Positions 26,286 through 35,501 are shown, counted from the first letter of the stretch. The stretch: DNA of 64,000 nucleotides from Pseudahrensia aquimaris (GCF_042676045.1 NZ_JBHTJV010000009.1:124001-188000), one strand, 5' to 3'. Numbers and translations: made by a program. The notes: generated by a model not told the origin, from the sequence alone.

Positions 26286-26376
26286 GGTGAAAGTCTCCTG
26301 TAGCTTTTCGAAGACCTCTTTAGATCAGAGCGACAAATCCTCGGAACGAAATGATGTCAATCTGTGCACGCTGTAA

Positions 26377-26432
26377 TTTACAAAAACTACTTTTGTAATT
26401 TTTGTAAATCCAATTCGGGTAATGTTTACAAA
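26377..26432. promoter_or_regulatory. three evenly spaced TTTACAAA/TTTGTAAA operator-like sites
   Basis: TTTACAAA (26377-26384), its reverse complement TTTGTAAA (26401-26408) and TTTACAAA (26425-26432) start exactly 24 bases apart. The first pair belongs to an 11-base perfect inverted repeat, ATTTACAAAAA (26376-26386) and TTTTTGTAAAT (26399-26409). They lie between the divergent aminotransferase and glycerate kinase genes, where promoters must be. The core resembles TTTGCAAA sites bound by RamB/PrpR-type regulators, the family encoded at 23122-24507; that link is inference. Confidence 0.6.
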
Positions 26433-26498
26433 TTGTATGTCGACTCGAAGTGACACCGCGGTTGCGCGAACGAAGGCCTTTCGCCTATTCACCGTTCC

Positions 26499-27809
26499 AT
26501 GACCAAGCCTCTGAACCCGCCTTCTAACGAAACAGAAGCAACCGCTTTTCTGCGTGACTTGTTCGGCCACGCGGTAACCAGCGCCATGCCCCAAACGTGT
26601 CTGCCGAATTTCCTGCCACAGCCGCCAAAGGGCCGAACGCTCGCCGTAGCTATCGGCAAGGCAGCAGCGTCTATGGCGCGCAGTGTTGAACAACACTGGC
26701 CAGACAACGCACCACTCACAGGCATTGCTCTCACCCGCTATGGCCACGGCGAAAAATGCGAACGCATCGAAGTAATTGAGGCCGCTCACCCAGTGCCAGA
26801 TGATCGTGGTTTTGAAGCGACCAAACAGATCATGACAAACGCGGGTTCACTGACTGAAAAAGACATGCTTTTGGTGCTCGTGTCGGGCGGTGGTTCCGCG
26901 TTGATGACCGCTCCAGCGCAAGGGATCAAACTTTCCGAAAAACAGGCCATTAATAAAGCCCTGTTGATGAGTGGCGCGCCGATTGGCGAGATGAACGTTG
27001 TGCGCAAACATCTTTCATCTGTGAAAGGCGGTCGACTTGCACAAGTTGCAGCACCAGCCCAAGTCGTCACACTCGCCATATCCGATGTGCCTCACGACGA
27101 CCCATCCACCATCGCCTCCGGTCCAACCGTACCAGACGCTTCCACCTGTGATGATGCGCTTGCATTGATTGAACAATACGGCATTGAGGTTTCCCCCGCC
27201 GTGCGCGACCACCTTGAAAGCCCGCAAGCGGAAACACCAAAGCCGGGCGATCCAATTTTCGAGCGCACCAAGTTTCACATGATTTCACGCCCAAAGGATA
27301 TGATCGAAACCATTGCCCGCCGATGCAGCCATGCTGGCATATCAGTGGAAAATCTTGGTGCTGACATTGAAGGCGAGGCCCATGACGTTGCGCGTATCCA
27401 CGCTGATCTGGCACGGCTCAGCACAGCTCAGCTTATTCTGTCTGGCGGCGAAACAACCGTGACGGTAGCCAACAACGAAAAACCGGGCCGCGGAGGGCGC
27501 AATTGCGAATATCTGTTGGCGCTTGCCGTCGCGCTCAACGGCGAAAGCGGTGTCTGCGCCATCGCCGCCGATACAGACGGCATAGACGGCAGCGAAACCA
27601 ATGCCGGCGCGGTGATCACACCTGATACGCTGATGCGCGCAAAAGCGCTGGGCCTCAATGCTCAAGACCACCTCGACCGCCATGACAGCTTCACATTTTT
27701 CGAGCGTCTCGGCGATCTCGTTACCACTGGCCCCACGCGCACCAACGTGAATGATTTCCGAGCTATCTGGACAGGGCGGAAGCCAAATGACACCGTGCGC
27801 GGTGGCTAA
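26499..27809 (+). CDS. glycerate 2-kinase (DUF4147/MOFRL family)
   Basis: 436-aa cytoplasmic kinase that phosphorylates glycerate to 2-phosphoglycerate. Some members are annotated TtuD, once called hydroxypyruvate reductase. The N-terminal DUF4147 domain has AVAIGKAAASMARSVEQ and LVSGGGSALM, and PIGEMNVVRKHLSSVKGGRLA follows. The C-terminal MOFRL domain contains SGGETTVTVANNEKPGRGGR and AADTDGIDGSETNAGAV. It is divergent from the glyoxylate aminotransferase across a 213-base control region. Together they suggest conversion of glyoxylate/serine carbon to glycerate and 2-phosphoglycerate; hydroxypyruvate reductase would be needed and is not in the window. It is followed by the sulfatase after 18 bases. 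Confidence 0.92.
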   Translation: MTKPLNPPSNETEATAFLRDLFGHAVTSAMPQTCLPNFLPQPPKGRTLAVAIGKAAASMARSVEQHWPDNAPLTGIALTRYGHGEKCERIEVIEAAHPVPDDRGFEATKQIMTNAGSLTEKDMLLVLVSGGGSALMTAPAQGIKLSEKQAINKALLMSGAPIGEMNVVRKHLSSVKGGRLAQVAAPAQVVTLAISDVPHDDPSTIASGPTVPDASTCDDALALIEQYGIEVSPAVRDHLESPQAETPKPGDPIFERTKFHMISRPKDMIETIARRCSHAGISVENLGADIEGEAHDVARIHADLARLSTAQLILSGGETTVTVANNEKPGRGGRNCEYLLALAVALNGESGVCAIAADTDGIDGSETNAGAVITPDTLMRAKALGLNAQDHLDRHDSFTFFERLGDLVTTGPTRTNVNDFRAIWTGRKPNDTVRGG

Positions 27810-27827
27810 AACGGGCAGAGCAAATTC

Positions 27828-29513
27828 ATGACGAAACGCAAGAACATCCTTTTCATCATGTTCGACCAATTGCGGCACGATTATCTCAGTTGCGGTGGCC
27901 ACCCGCACCTGCACACACCGCATATGGATTCCATCGCGGAGAAGGGCGTGCGTTTCTCGCGCTGCTATGTGCAATCACCCATTTGCGGCTCTTCTCGGAT
28001 GAGCTTCTACACCGGGCGCTACGCCTCCAGCCACGGTGCCCAATGGAACGGTTTTCCGCTAAAAGTCGGAGAACAAACCATAGGTGATCACCTGCGCAAA
28101 CTCGGCATGTCTTCTTGGCTTGTTGGAAAAACCCATATGGCTGTTGATCACGAAGGCATGGAACGCTTGGGCATCACCCACGATAGCATCGTTGGCGCAC
28201 GGGTTTCCGAATGTGGTTTCGACATCTACGCGCGTGACGATGGTCTTTGGGCGGAAGGTCCAGACGGCTTCTACGATCACCGCCGCTCACCCTATAATGA
28301 ATACCTCAAATCCAAAGGCTACGAGGGCGAGAACCCTTGGCACGATTATGCCAATGCGGGCATCGATGAAGAAGGCAACATGGCCTCCGCATGGTTCACA
28401 TCGCATTCCTCAAAGCCGGCCAACATTCACGAGCAAGACAGTGAAACACCTTGGCTCACCCGCGAAGTCATATCCTTTATCGAAAGCCGCAAGGGCAATG
28501 ATGAACCTTGGATGTGCCACGCTTCCTACATCAAACCCCATTGGCCCTACATTGTCCCAGCGCCCTATCACGACATGTATGGCGGCAATCAGATTCAACC
28601 TGTAGTTCGCCATCCGGCGGAACGGGAAGACCCTCACCCGGTCTACGAGCAATTCATGAACAATGCCGTTGGCAAGGCGTTCTCGCGCGACGAGGTGCGC
28701 GAGGCCGTCATGCCTGCCTATATGGGCCTGATCAAACAGTGCGACGACCAAATGGGCGTGTTGTTCAAATACCTTGAAGACACCGATCAGATGAAAGACA
28801 CGATGATCGTGCTCACGTCCGATCACGGCGACTATCTGGGCGACCATTGGTTGGGCGAAAAAAGTCTGTTCCACGAGCAAAGCGCCAAAGTCCCCATGAT
28901 CATCTACGACCCATCGCCTGAAGCTGATGCGGCTCGCGGCACTGTGATCGACGAGCCAACAGAAGCAATCGACCTCGCTGCAACATTCGTGGAGTTCGCT
29001 GGCGGTAAAGTGCCCAATCATATCATTGAGGGGCGCTCTCTGATCCCGTTCTTGCGTGGCGAAAAGCCTGAAGAATGGCGCGACTATGCGATAAGCGAGT
29101 TCGACTATTCAGCCACGCCCATGGCGGTAAATCTTGGCTTAAAGCCAAAAGATGCACGCTTGTTCATGGTCACCGATAAGCGTTGGAAATTCATGCATGC
29201 GGAGGGCCAAAAAGATGGCGTGCCATTCCCGCCAATGCTGTTCGATCTGGAGAACGACCCTGACGAACTGCGCGACCTAGGTCGCTCTGACCAACACGAC
29301 GATATTTTGGGACTCATGTATGAGCGCCTTGGAAAATGGGGCAGACGCAACGCGCAGCGCACCACAAAGTCTGATGATGATATTGATAACATGCGCGCAA
29401 AATCCCGGCGCAAGGGCATCGTGCTCGGCGTTCACACAGAAGACGAAGTCGATCCTGAAATTACGGTGAAGTTTCGCGGCCCAGCAAAGCCTCTTCCGGC
29501 AAACGACGGATAG
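27828..29513 (+). CDS. sulfatase-family hydrolase (alkaline phosphatase superfamily)
   Basis: 561-aa hydrolase of sulfate or phosphonate/phosphate monoesters. No signal peptide is seen, so it acts in the cytoplasm, as choline sulfatases and phosphonate monoester hydrolases do. The N-terminal metal Asp is in ILFIMFDQLRHDY. The modified-residue motif is CGSSRMSFYTGR with Cys53 as the presumed formylglycine. The second metal site is LTSDHGDYLGDHWLGEK. The usual motif is CxPSR or CxASR, and here the third position is Ser. No formylglycine-generating enzyme is present nearby. It lies 18 bases after the glycerate kinase and 3 before the PAP2 gene. Substrate unknown; choline sulfate or a sugar sulfate are possibilities. 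Confidence 0.87.
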   Translation: MTKRKNILFIMFDQLRHDYLSCGGHPHLHTPHMDSIAEKGVRFSRCYVQSPICGSSRMSFYTGRYASSHGAQWNGFPLKVGEQTIGDHLRKLGMSSWLVGKTHMAVDHEGMERLGITHDSIVGARVSECGFDIYARDDGLWAEGPDGFYDHRRSPYNEYLKSKGYEGENPWHDYANAGIDEEGNMASAWFTSHSSKPANIHEQDSETPWLTREVISFIESRKGNDEPWMCHASYIKPHWPYIVPAPYHDMYGGNQIQPVVRHPAEREDPHPVYEQFMNNAVGKAFSRDEVREAVMPAYMGLIKQCDDQMGVLFKYLEDTDQMKDTMIVLTSDHGDYLGDHWLGEKSLFHEQSAKVPMIIYDPSPEADAARGTVIDEPTEAIDLAATFVEFAGGKVPNHIIEGRSLIPFLRGEKPEEWRDYAISEFDYSATPMAVNLGLKPKDARLFMVTDKRWKFMHAEGQKDGVPFPPMLFDLENDPDELRDLGRSDQHDDILGLMYERLGKWGRRNAQRTTKSDDDIDNMRAKSRRKGIVLGVHTEDEVDPEITVKFRGPAKPLPANDG

Positions 29514-29516
29514 AAC

Positions 29517-30311
29517 GTGCCCGCTACAACACCAATGCCTCCGCTGACCCCCAGCCACCCACTAGCACGCACCTCAACGCTTGTGCTCGCAATCGTAGCG
29601 ACGATCGCTGTGCTTTTCCTTTGGCGGTCAATTCAAGACATAGACATTGCGATCAGCCGGACGTTCTATCTTGAAGTTGCATGCAGCCAGTTAGCACCAC
29701 AGGGCAAAACATGTGGTTATTTCCCGCTGATTGAAGACGCTTTCATGCGGCAGATCCGCATAATCGGATATGTTATCCCACTCGGATTGATGGTGATTAT
29801 GCTTCTTTGGGGTCTTGGGAACCTTATAGCGGGATACAACCCAAACAGGCGCAACTGGCAGGCACCTTTGGCGGGCACGATTGCTGGGCTTTTGGGGCCT
29901 TTGATCATCGTCAATCTTGTGCTGAAAACATTCAAAGGCCGTGCTCGCCCCTATCAAGTTGACACATTCGGCGGTGATGCACAGTTCACGCTGCCCGGAA
30001 CAATCACCGATCAGTGCGACTTCAACTGCTCATTTCCCTCCGGCGAAGCAGCGGCGGCCACCTGGATGCTGGTGCTGGTTCCCTTCCTGCCAGCCAGCTG
30101 GCGGCGCAATTCTCTCGCCATCATCCTATTCCTCATTATTGCCATCAGCTTCCTCAGAGTAGCCTTTGGCCGCCATTTCACATCAGACGTGACAATGGGT
30201 GTAATGCTGACGCTTGTTAGCATAGCTGCAAGTTTCTGGCTCGTTGCGCGTGTGCCATCCGGTTGGCACCGCATTCGTGGCACACGCGGCAAGAAGCTGG
30301 AAACTGCTTAA
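29517..30311 (+). CDS. PAP2-family membrane phosphatase
   Basis: 264-aa inner-membrane protein with about six hydrophobic segments and the three PAP2 phosphatase motifs. These are KTFKGRARP (Lys137-Arg144-Pro145), CSFPSGEAA (171-179) and RVAFGRHFTSD (Arg214, His220, Asp224). Members dephosphorylate lipids such as phosphatidate, undecaprenyl diphosphate or lipid A. The usual PSGH motif reads PSGE here, a substitution seen in part of the family. The start is GTG 29517, three bases after the sulfatase stop; an ATG 18 bases downstream is possible. A periplasmic loop with three cysteines (about 56-66 and 167-171) may be disulfide-bonded. Confidence 0.85.
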   Translation: MPATTPMPPLTPSHPLARTSTLVLAIVATIAVLFLWRSIQDIDIAISRTFYLEVACSQLAPQGKTCGYFPLIEDAFMRQIRIIGYVIPLGLMVIMLLWGLGNLIAGYNPNRRNWQAPLAGTIAGLLGPLIIVNLVLKTFKGRARPYQVDTFGGDAQFTLPGTITDQCDFNCSFPSGEAAAATWMLVLVPFLPASWRRNSLAIILFLIIAISFLRVAFGRHFTSDVTMGVMLTLVSIAASFWLVARVPSGWHRIRGTRGKKLETA

Positions 30312-30385
30312 TTCCAACGCTTGTGCGCAAAGCGATTCCGGCTAAAGTGCCGCAAAATTCGTCACCCTGAAAATCGGCAACCCTC

Positions 30386-31630
30386 ATGTCCAAAATCAAA
30401 AAAGGCGACATCAAAAAAGTCGTCCTCGCTTATTCCGGCGGACTCGATACGTCCATTATCCTCAAGTGGCTGCAAACCGAATACGGCGCAGAAGTGGTCA
30501 CATTCACCGCCGATCTTGGACAGTCCACCATCGAAGGCGGCGCAGAACTGGAAGAAGCCAAGCGCAAAGCAGAAAATCTGGGCATCAAAGAAATCTACAT
30601 CGAGGATGTGCGTGACGAATTCATCCGCGATTTCGTCTTTCCGATGTTTCGTGCCAATGCCGTTTATGAAGGCGTCTATCTGCTGGGAACGTCAATCGCC
30701 CGCCCACTGATTTCCAAGCGCCTCATCGAGATCGCAGAAGAAACCGGAGCGGACGCCATCGCGCACGGCGCAACAGGAAAAGGCAACGACCAAGTCCGCT
30801 TCGAACTGGCAGCATATGCGCTAAACCCGGACATCAAAGTCATCGCCCCTTGGCGCGAATGGGAGTTCAAATCCCGCACAGATCTTATGAATTTTGCTGA
30901 AACACACCAAATTCAAATCGCCAAAGACAAGCGCAACGAAGCCCCCTTTTCAGTGGATGCCAATCTCTTGCACTCTTCATCAGAAGGCAAAGTGCTGGAA
31001 GATCCGGCAGTCGAGGCCCCTGAATATGTCTACATGCGCACCATTGATCCCCAGGACGCGCCAGACGAGCCAACGATGGTCAAAATCGGTTTTGAGGGCG
31101 GCGACCCTGTTTCCATCGACGGCAAGAAGATGGGACCTGCTGATCTGTTTGGAAAACTCAATCAGCTTGGCCACGACAACGGCATTGGCCGCCTTGATCT
31201 GGTTGAAAACCGTTTCGTCGGCATGAAGTCGCGGGGCGTCTACGAAACGCCGGGCGGCACCATTTTGCTCACAGCGCACAGAGCAATCGAATCCATCACG
31301 CTCGACCGTGGCGCGGGCCACCTTAAGGACGAACTGATGCCGCGCTATGCAGAACTCATTTACAACGGCTTCTGGTTCTCGCCAGAGCGCGACATGCTGC
31401 AAGCGGCAATTGATGCCAGCCAGACCCATGTGGAAGGCGAGGTTACGTTGAAGCTCTACAAGGGCAACGTCATCGTGGTTGCTCGCGACAGCGCAAAGTC
31501 GCTCTACTCGGAAGCTCTGGTGACATTCGAAGACGATGCTGGAGCATACGACCAAGAAGACGCCCACGGCTTCATTCAGTTGAACGCGCTACGCCTTCGC
31601 ACGCTGGCTGCAAGAAACCGCAAAAGCTAA
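30386..31630 (+). CDS. argG: argininosuccinate synthase
   Basis: Condenses citrulline and aspartate with ATP to argininosuccinate in arginine biosynthesis. At 414 aa it is of usual length. The N-type ATP pyrophosphatase P-loop reads VLAYSGGLDTSIIL (about 12-25). IAHGATGKGNDQVRFE, which binds citrulline/aspartate, is also present, as is the C-terminal KLYKGNVIVV. It lies 74 bases downstream of the PAP2 gene, and no other arg gene is in the window, so it probably has its own promoter. No clear terminator was seen after it. Confidence 0.97.
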   Translation: MSKIKKGDIKKVVLAYSGGLDTSIILKWLQTEYGAEVVTFTADLGQSTIEGGAELEEAKRKAENLGIKEIYIEDVRDEFIRDFVFPMFRANAVYEGVYLLGTSIARPLISKRLIEIAEETGADAIAHGATGKGNDQVRFELAAYALNPDIKVIAPWREWEFKSRTDLMNFAETHQIQIAKDKRNEAPFSVDANLLHSSSEGKVLEDPAVEAPEYVYMRTIDPQDAPDEPTMVKIGFEGGDPVSIDGKKMGPADLFGKLNQLGHDNGIGRLDLVENRFVGMKSRGVYETPGGTILLTAHRAIESITLDRGAGHLKDELMPRYAELIYNGFWFSPERDMLQAAIDASQTHVEGEVTLKLYKGNVIVVARDSAKSLYSEALVTFEDDAGAYDQEDAHGFIQLNALRLRTLAARNRKS

Positions 31631-31715
31631 TTCTGCGCTGCGAGGCACTTTGGCAGTATCGCTCCTAAGTCTCTTCTCTTAAAAGGGCGTTGAGAGCGAT
31701 GGGCAGGACATTGAG

Positions 31716-33023
31716 ATGCGCTGGATATACGGACTATTTTTCGCATTGATCTTGGCGGTCGGCGCTGGAGGTGTTTGGTTTATCTATGGCAAGCCCCAAG
31801 AGCCGAAAATCCTGACCGTCTATGCTGGCCCACGCGATGGCGACGCCTTCACTCTGATGCGTGAAATTTCGCAAGTCGTGCTGCGCCATTCCGATACTCT
31901 GCGGCTGCGTGTGCGGCCCAGCCTAAACTCTTCAGTCAATATCCGTCGCCTAAGGGCGGGGGAGGCTGAACTGGCAACCGTGGAATCCAACACCCCGGCC
32001 TATTCCGATATCCAATTGGTAGCAGATCTGTTCTCAGATTACTTCATCCTGATTGCGCATGCAGACAAGCCTATTTACCGCATGCAGGATTTGCCAAACC
32101 ATCGCATCACGATTCCCGAAGACGGCTCATCAGGGAGTAGGTCTTTTTGGTCTGTGGTAGATCACTATTCCGTGGCGCCAGAAAGTTTCCGCTCTTTGTC
32201 GGTTTCCGGTGAATTGGGCAAAGAGCAATTCATGCAACGCAAGAGCGATGCAATTTTTCTGGTCAATTCCCTGCGCGACCCGTCCTTCCTGTCATTTCTT
32301 GAAGAAGCCCGTTTGCGCGGCATCGATATGCGTTTCATTGCCATCGACCAAGCTCAAGCGATGTCGCTAAAGCGCCCGTTTATCCAAGCATCAAAAATTG
32401 TGCGAGGAGCGTTCGACGGCTCTGGACCCTTGCCTGTAAAAGACATCGAAACCGCAACACTTCAGCGCCTGTTAGTCGCGCGTGACGATGCGGACGAAGA
32501 TGCAGTAAACGAATTGGTCAACATCATCTTCGAGAAGCGCCTTGATCTGCTGATACGAATGCCACTGTCCGCAAACATCGCAGGACCCAACGTCAATCAA
32601 GGCGCAAGCCTGCCCTTCCATCCCGGAGCAGCACGGTATTACGACCGCGACAAACCTTCCTTCCTTCAGGAGAACGCAGAACCGCTGGCTTTGATCATTA
32701 CTATTTTGGCTATGATCGGCTCTGCCCTGCTCGCCCTGCGCCGTTCGCTTTCGGCAAAGGCGAAAAACAAAGCGGACGTCTACAACGTGCGCTTGTTGGA
32801 AATTTCTCGCCACGCCCGCGAGAGCAAAGACATGGCTGAGCTCATGGCTCTGCAAGAAGAACTATCAACCGTTCTTGAAACCGTGGTGAAAGCGCTCGAT
32901 TCCGACCAAGTGACAGAAGAAGGCTTCCAATCCTTCGCATTCTTATGGAATTCCGTGCGCGACGTGGTGAACGAACGCCGCCAAGAAATCAGTGCGCAAG
33001 CCGGCGTTTTAAGCCAATCCTAA
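31716..33023 (+). CDS. membrane-anchored TAXI-family solute-binding protein
   Basis: 435-aa protein. An N-terminal membrane anchor (about 4-24) is followed by a periplasmic TAXI-type binding domain (about 30-310), with RRLRAGEAELATVESNT and RITIPEDGSSGSRSFW typical of the fold. Then there is a second membrane helix (about 322-342) and a cytoplasmic helical tail of about 90 residues. TAXI proteins normally feed TRAP permeases, but no permease is encoded here. The extra helix and the tail instead suggest a sensor or adaptor that reports ligand binding across the membrane. It stands 85 bases after argG and is followed by xerC. Role unknown. Confidence 0.75.
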   Translation: MRWIYGLFFALILAVGAGGVWFIYGKPQEPKILTVYAGPRDGDAFTLMREISQVVLRHSDTLRLRVRPSLNSSVNIRRLRAGEAELATVESNTPAYSDIQLVADLFSDYFILIAHADKPIYRMQDLPNHRITIPEDGSSGSRSFWSVVDHYSVAPESFRSLSVSGELGKEQFMQRKSDAIFLVNSLRDPSFLSFLEEARLRGIDMRFIAIDQAQAMSLKRPFIQASKIVRGAFDGSGPLPVKDIETATLQRLLVARDDADEDAVNELVNIIFEKRLDLLIRMPLSANIAGPNVNQGASLPFHPGAARYYDRDKPSFLQENAEPLALIITILAMIGSALLALRRSLSAKAKNKADVYNVRLLEISRHARESKDMAELMALQEELSTVLETVVKALDSDQVTEEGFQSFAFLWNSVRDVVNERRQEISAQAGVLSQS

Positions 33024-33047
33024 CCTCCCTGCCGCACATTTGCGGCT

Positions 33048-34025
33048 ATGGTCGAAGCTACGCAAAAGTCTGAAATTCTTATACCCGCCGCGCCGGATTT
33101 GATGGTAGCGCGCGCCCAGTGGCTCACTCACTTGCGCGATGAAAAACGCATGGCCGACAAAACGATTGAAGCTTACGAACGCGATCTCCGCCAGTTCTGC
33201 CTGCATCTAACAGATTATCTGGGCGAGCCACCGCGCAAACGCGATTTCGCAGATCTAAAGCCAATGGTGCTGCGCGGCTTCCTCGCCAAGCGCCGCGATC
33301 ACGGCGCGGGCGCGAGAACCTTGGCACGCGGCCTTGCCGGTATACGCTCGTTCGTACGCTGGCTGGAGCAACGCGGCGAAGCATCATCAGCGGGCCTCGT
33401 GGCAATGCGCGCTCCAAAGCAACCGACCACACTGCCACGACCATTGACAGCAGATGACGCCGTCAAGCTCACCCAAGCCGCCGAGCATCTAGACGGCGAG
33501 CCGTGGATTGCGAGCCGCGATGCCGCACTCATGGCGCTGCTTTATGGTTGCGGCCTGCGCATTTCTGAAGGATTGAACCTCACGCTGGCTGATTTTGGTC
33601 TCGCTGATAACGCCAAGCCAGCCATCAAAACGCAGACACTGCGTATTACCGGCAAGGGTGAAAAAACCCGCATGGTGCCAGTTCTTCCAGTCATTGCCCG
33701 CACCATCGAATCCTACCTACACCAATGCCCCTATACGCTCGGGCCAGATGATCCCGTCTTTCGTGGTGCGAAAGGTGGGCCAGTGAGCCCAACCATCATC
33801 CAGCGAAACATGGCACGAATGCGTGGCGCGCTTGGTCTGCCAGAAAACGCCACTCCCCATGCCATGCGCCATTCATTTGCCACGCATTTGTTGGGCAATG
33901 GCGGTGATTTGCGCACGATTCAGGAATTGCTTGGCCATGCCAGCCTCTCCACCACCCAGCGCTATACGCAAGTCGATACTGATGCGCTTTTGAAAACATG
34001 GGCCAATGCCCATCCACGAGCTTAG
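33048..34025 (+). CDS. xerC: tyrosine recombinase XerC
   Basis: 325-aa site-specific recombinase that, with XerD, resolves chromosome dimers at dif. The N-terminal SAM-like core-binding domain (about 19-110) includes DKTIEAYERDLRQFC. The catalytic domain carries the residues Arg in GCGLRISEGL, Lys in ITGKGEKTR, HxxR in HAMRHSFATHLL, His in LLGHASLSTTQ and the nucleophile Tyr in RYTQVD. It resembles the housekeeping XerC of alphaproteobacteria, not a phage integrase; no attachment site or other mobile gene is near. It begins 24 bases after the TAXI gene and ends 9 bases before the TraB-like gene. Confidence 0.92.
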   Translation: MVEATQKSEILIPAAPDLMVARAQWLTHLRDEKRMADKTIEAYERDLRQFCLHLTDYLGEPPRKRDFADLKPMVLRGFLAKRRDHGAGARTLARGLAGIRSFVRWLEQRGEASSAGLVAMRAPKQPTTLPRPLTADDAVKLTQAAEHLDGEPWIASRDAALMALLYGCGLRISEGLNLTLADFGLADNAKPAIKTQTLRITGKGEKTRMVPVLPVIARTIESYLHQCPYTLGPDDPVFRGAKGGPVSPTIIQRNMARMRGALGLPENATPHAMRHSFATHLLGNGGDLRTIQELLGHASLSTTQRYTQVDTDALLKTWANAHPRA

Positions 34026-34034
34026 GAGCACCAA

Positions 34035-35102
34035 ATGCCCCCCGTGAAACCGCGTTTCTGGCGTCGCCGCAGCTTCGCCGTGCTCTCCGTGATTGCACTC
34101 GCGATATCAGCTGCCCTTTCCGGTTTGATGTCTGCGGGCAAAGTCAGCGCCGCGGATATGGTCTGCAACGGCACAAACGTTATGGACAAGCTCGCCAAAA
34201 ACAGCCCAGAGATCGCCAAAAAGGTTGAGGCTGCTGCAGATACTCTGCCTAACGGCAAAGGGCTGCTGTGGAAGATCGAGAAGCAAGGTGCACGACCCAG
34301 CTACCTCTTCGGAACAATGCACATGAGCGACCCCCGTTTGCTTGATCTCACACCAAAAGTCTCCGCAGCCTTAAATTCATCGTCCATCGTGGCGCTGGAA
34401 GTGACTGACGTGCTCGATCCTGAAAAGATGAAGCAGAAGGCGACCGCTATGCTGCAATATACCAGCTACACCGATGGCAGCGACGTGACCTCACGATTGT
34501 CAGAAGCTGATGCCAAACTTGTAGGCGATCTTGTTTCCAAGCGTGGCAGCATTCCGTGGTTTCTCGCAAAACGCCTGAAACCGTGGGCTTTGATGGGCGC
34601 TATTGCCACTCCAGCCTGCGAAAATGCCCGCAAGGCCGCTGGAAAGCCATTCCTCGATCAAAAACTCGCACAAATCGCCGATGAACAGGGCAAAGAGCTT
34701 GTGTCTTTGGAAACGGTTGAAAGCCAGATCAGAGCCCTGTCCAGCCTGCCCGAACCGCTGATGCTGACCGCACTGACCGAAACCGCCAAGCTCGGCGACC
34801 GAATGGACGATATTTTCGAGACCATGATCCAACTCTACGAACGCGAAGAGACGGGCACTGTTTGGGCCATGATGCGCCATCTCAGCCCAGAGGGTGTGAA
34901 AAGCCAGGTGCAGACCTCCGACTATGCAGCCTTTCAGCGCGAAATCGTCGATAAGCGAAACATCATCATGGCAGAAGGCACCGAAAAGCTTATCAAAGCG
35001 GGTGGTGGCGCATTCATTGCAGTGGGCGCTCTGCACTTGCCAGGCGAAAACGGCCTAGTCTCCATTCTGGCACAGCGCGGATACAAGGTTACCCGACAAT
35101 AG
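34035..35102 (+). CDS. TraB/GumN family protein, exported
   Basis: 355-aa protein with a basic N-terminus and a hydrophobic segment (about 13-33) that serves as signal peptide or anchor, ending near SAGKVSAADM. The TraB/GumN domain shows the first conserved GTMHMSDPR and the C-terminal GALHLPGENGLVSILAQRGY, the two GxxH elements of the family (Tiki-like metalloprotease superfamily). Function in bacteria is not settled, and a periplasmic protease has been proposed from the Tiki relationship. It lies 9 bases downstream of xerC and probably shares its transcript. Confidence 0.85.
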   Translation: MPPVKPRFWRRRSFAVLSVIALAISAALSGLMSAGKVSAADMVCNGTNVMDKLAKNSPEIAKKVEAAADTLPNGKGLLWKIEKQGARPSYLFGTMHMSDPRLLDLTPKVSAALNSSSIVALEVTDVLDPEKMKQKATAMLQYTSYTDGSDVTSRLSEADAKLVGDLVSKRGSIPWFLAKRLKPWALMGAIATPACENARKAAGKPFLDQKLAQIADEQGKELVSLETVESQIRALSSLPEPLMLTALTETAKLGDRMDDIFETMIQLYEREETGTVWAMMRHLSPEGVKSQVQTSDYAAFQREIVDKRNIIMAEGTEKLIKAGGGAFIAVGALHLPGENGLVSILAQRGYKVTRQ

Positions 35103-35219
35103 CCAGAAATTAACCTCATCCCACATCGGTTGTCCCGAAACGGCACAGTTTAGACCCAAATAAGTGGCATAGCGTTTGCAATATCCCCAGCAGAACCATC
35201 TGCAAAGGGAATTGAAACC

Positions 35220-35501
35220 ATGCGCACTCTTATCGTCCTCGCCCTCACCACCGCCACGCTTTCCACAGCGCTCGCCAGCAATTTTACACTCTACCCCGGC
35301 TTTCGTGACCGCGATGCCCTCGTAGAAGCGGCGACAGACAAAGGCCTCATCGTTGAGGTTATCCTGCGCTGCGAGCGCACCAAATCCGGTAAAATCAAGA
35401 GCGGCATTATGGTCTACTCGAAGGTCGAAGACCTGTATTGCTCCTCAAAAAACCGTTGCTTCCGCGATGCAGAGAAAGCGTTTGACGACACGTGCTACTG
35501 A
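35220..35501 (+). CDS. small secreted protein of unknown function
   Basis: 93-aa protein with a signal peptide (MRTLIVLALTTATLSTALAS). The mature part of about 74 residues has four cysteines (RCERTK, YCSS, RCFR and the C-terminal CY) that could form two disulfides in the periplasm. I do not recognise the family. It stands alone after a 117-base gap and has GGGAATTG about 10 bases before the ATG. Confidence 0.65.
   Translation: MRTLIVLALTTATLSTALASNFTLYPGFRDRDALVEAATDKGLIVEVILRCERTKSGKIKSGIMVYSKVEDLYCSSKNRCFRDAEKAFDDTCY

Noticed and set aside
33048..34025. Reading the tyrosine recombinase as the integrase of an integrated element
   Set aside because: It looks like housekeeping XerC, sits among ordinary genes, and no attachment site, tRNA or phage gene is near.
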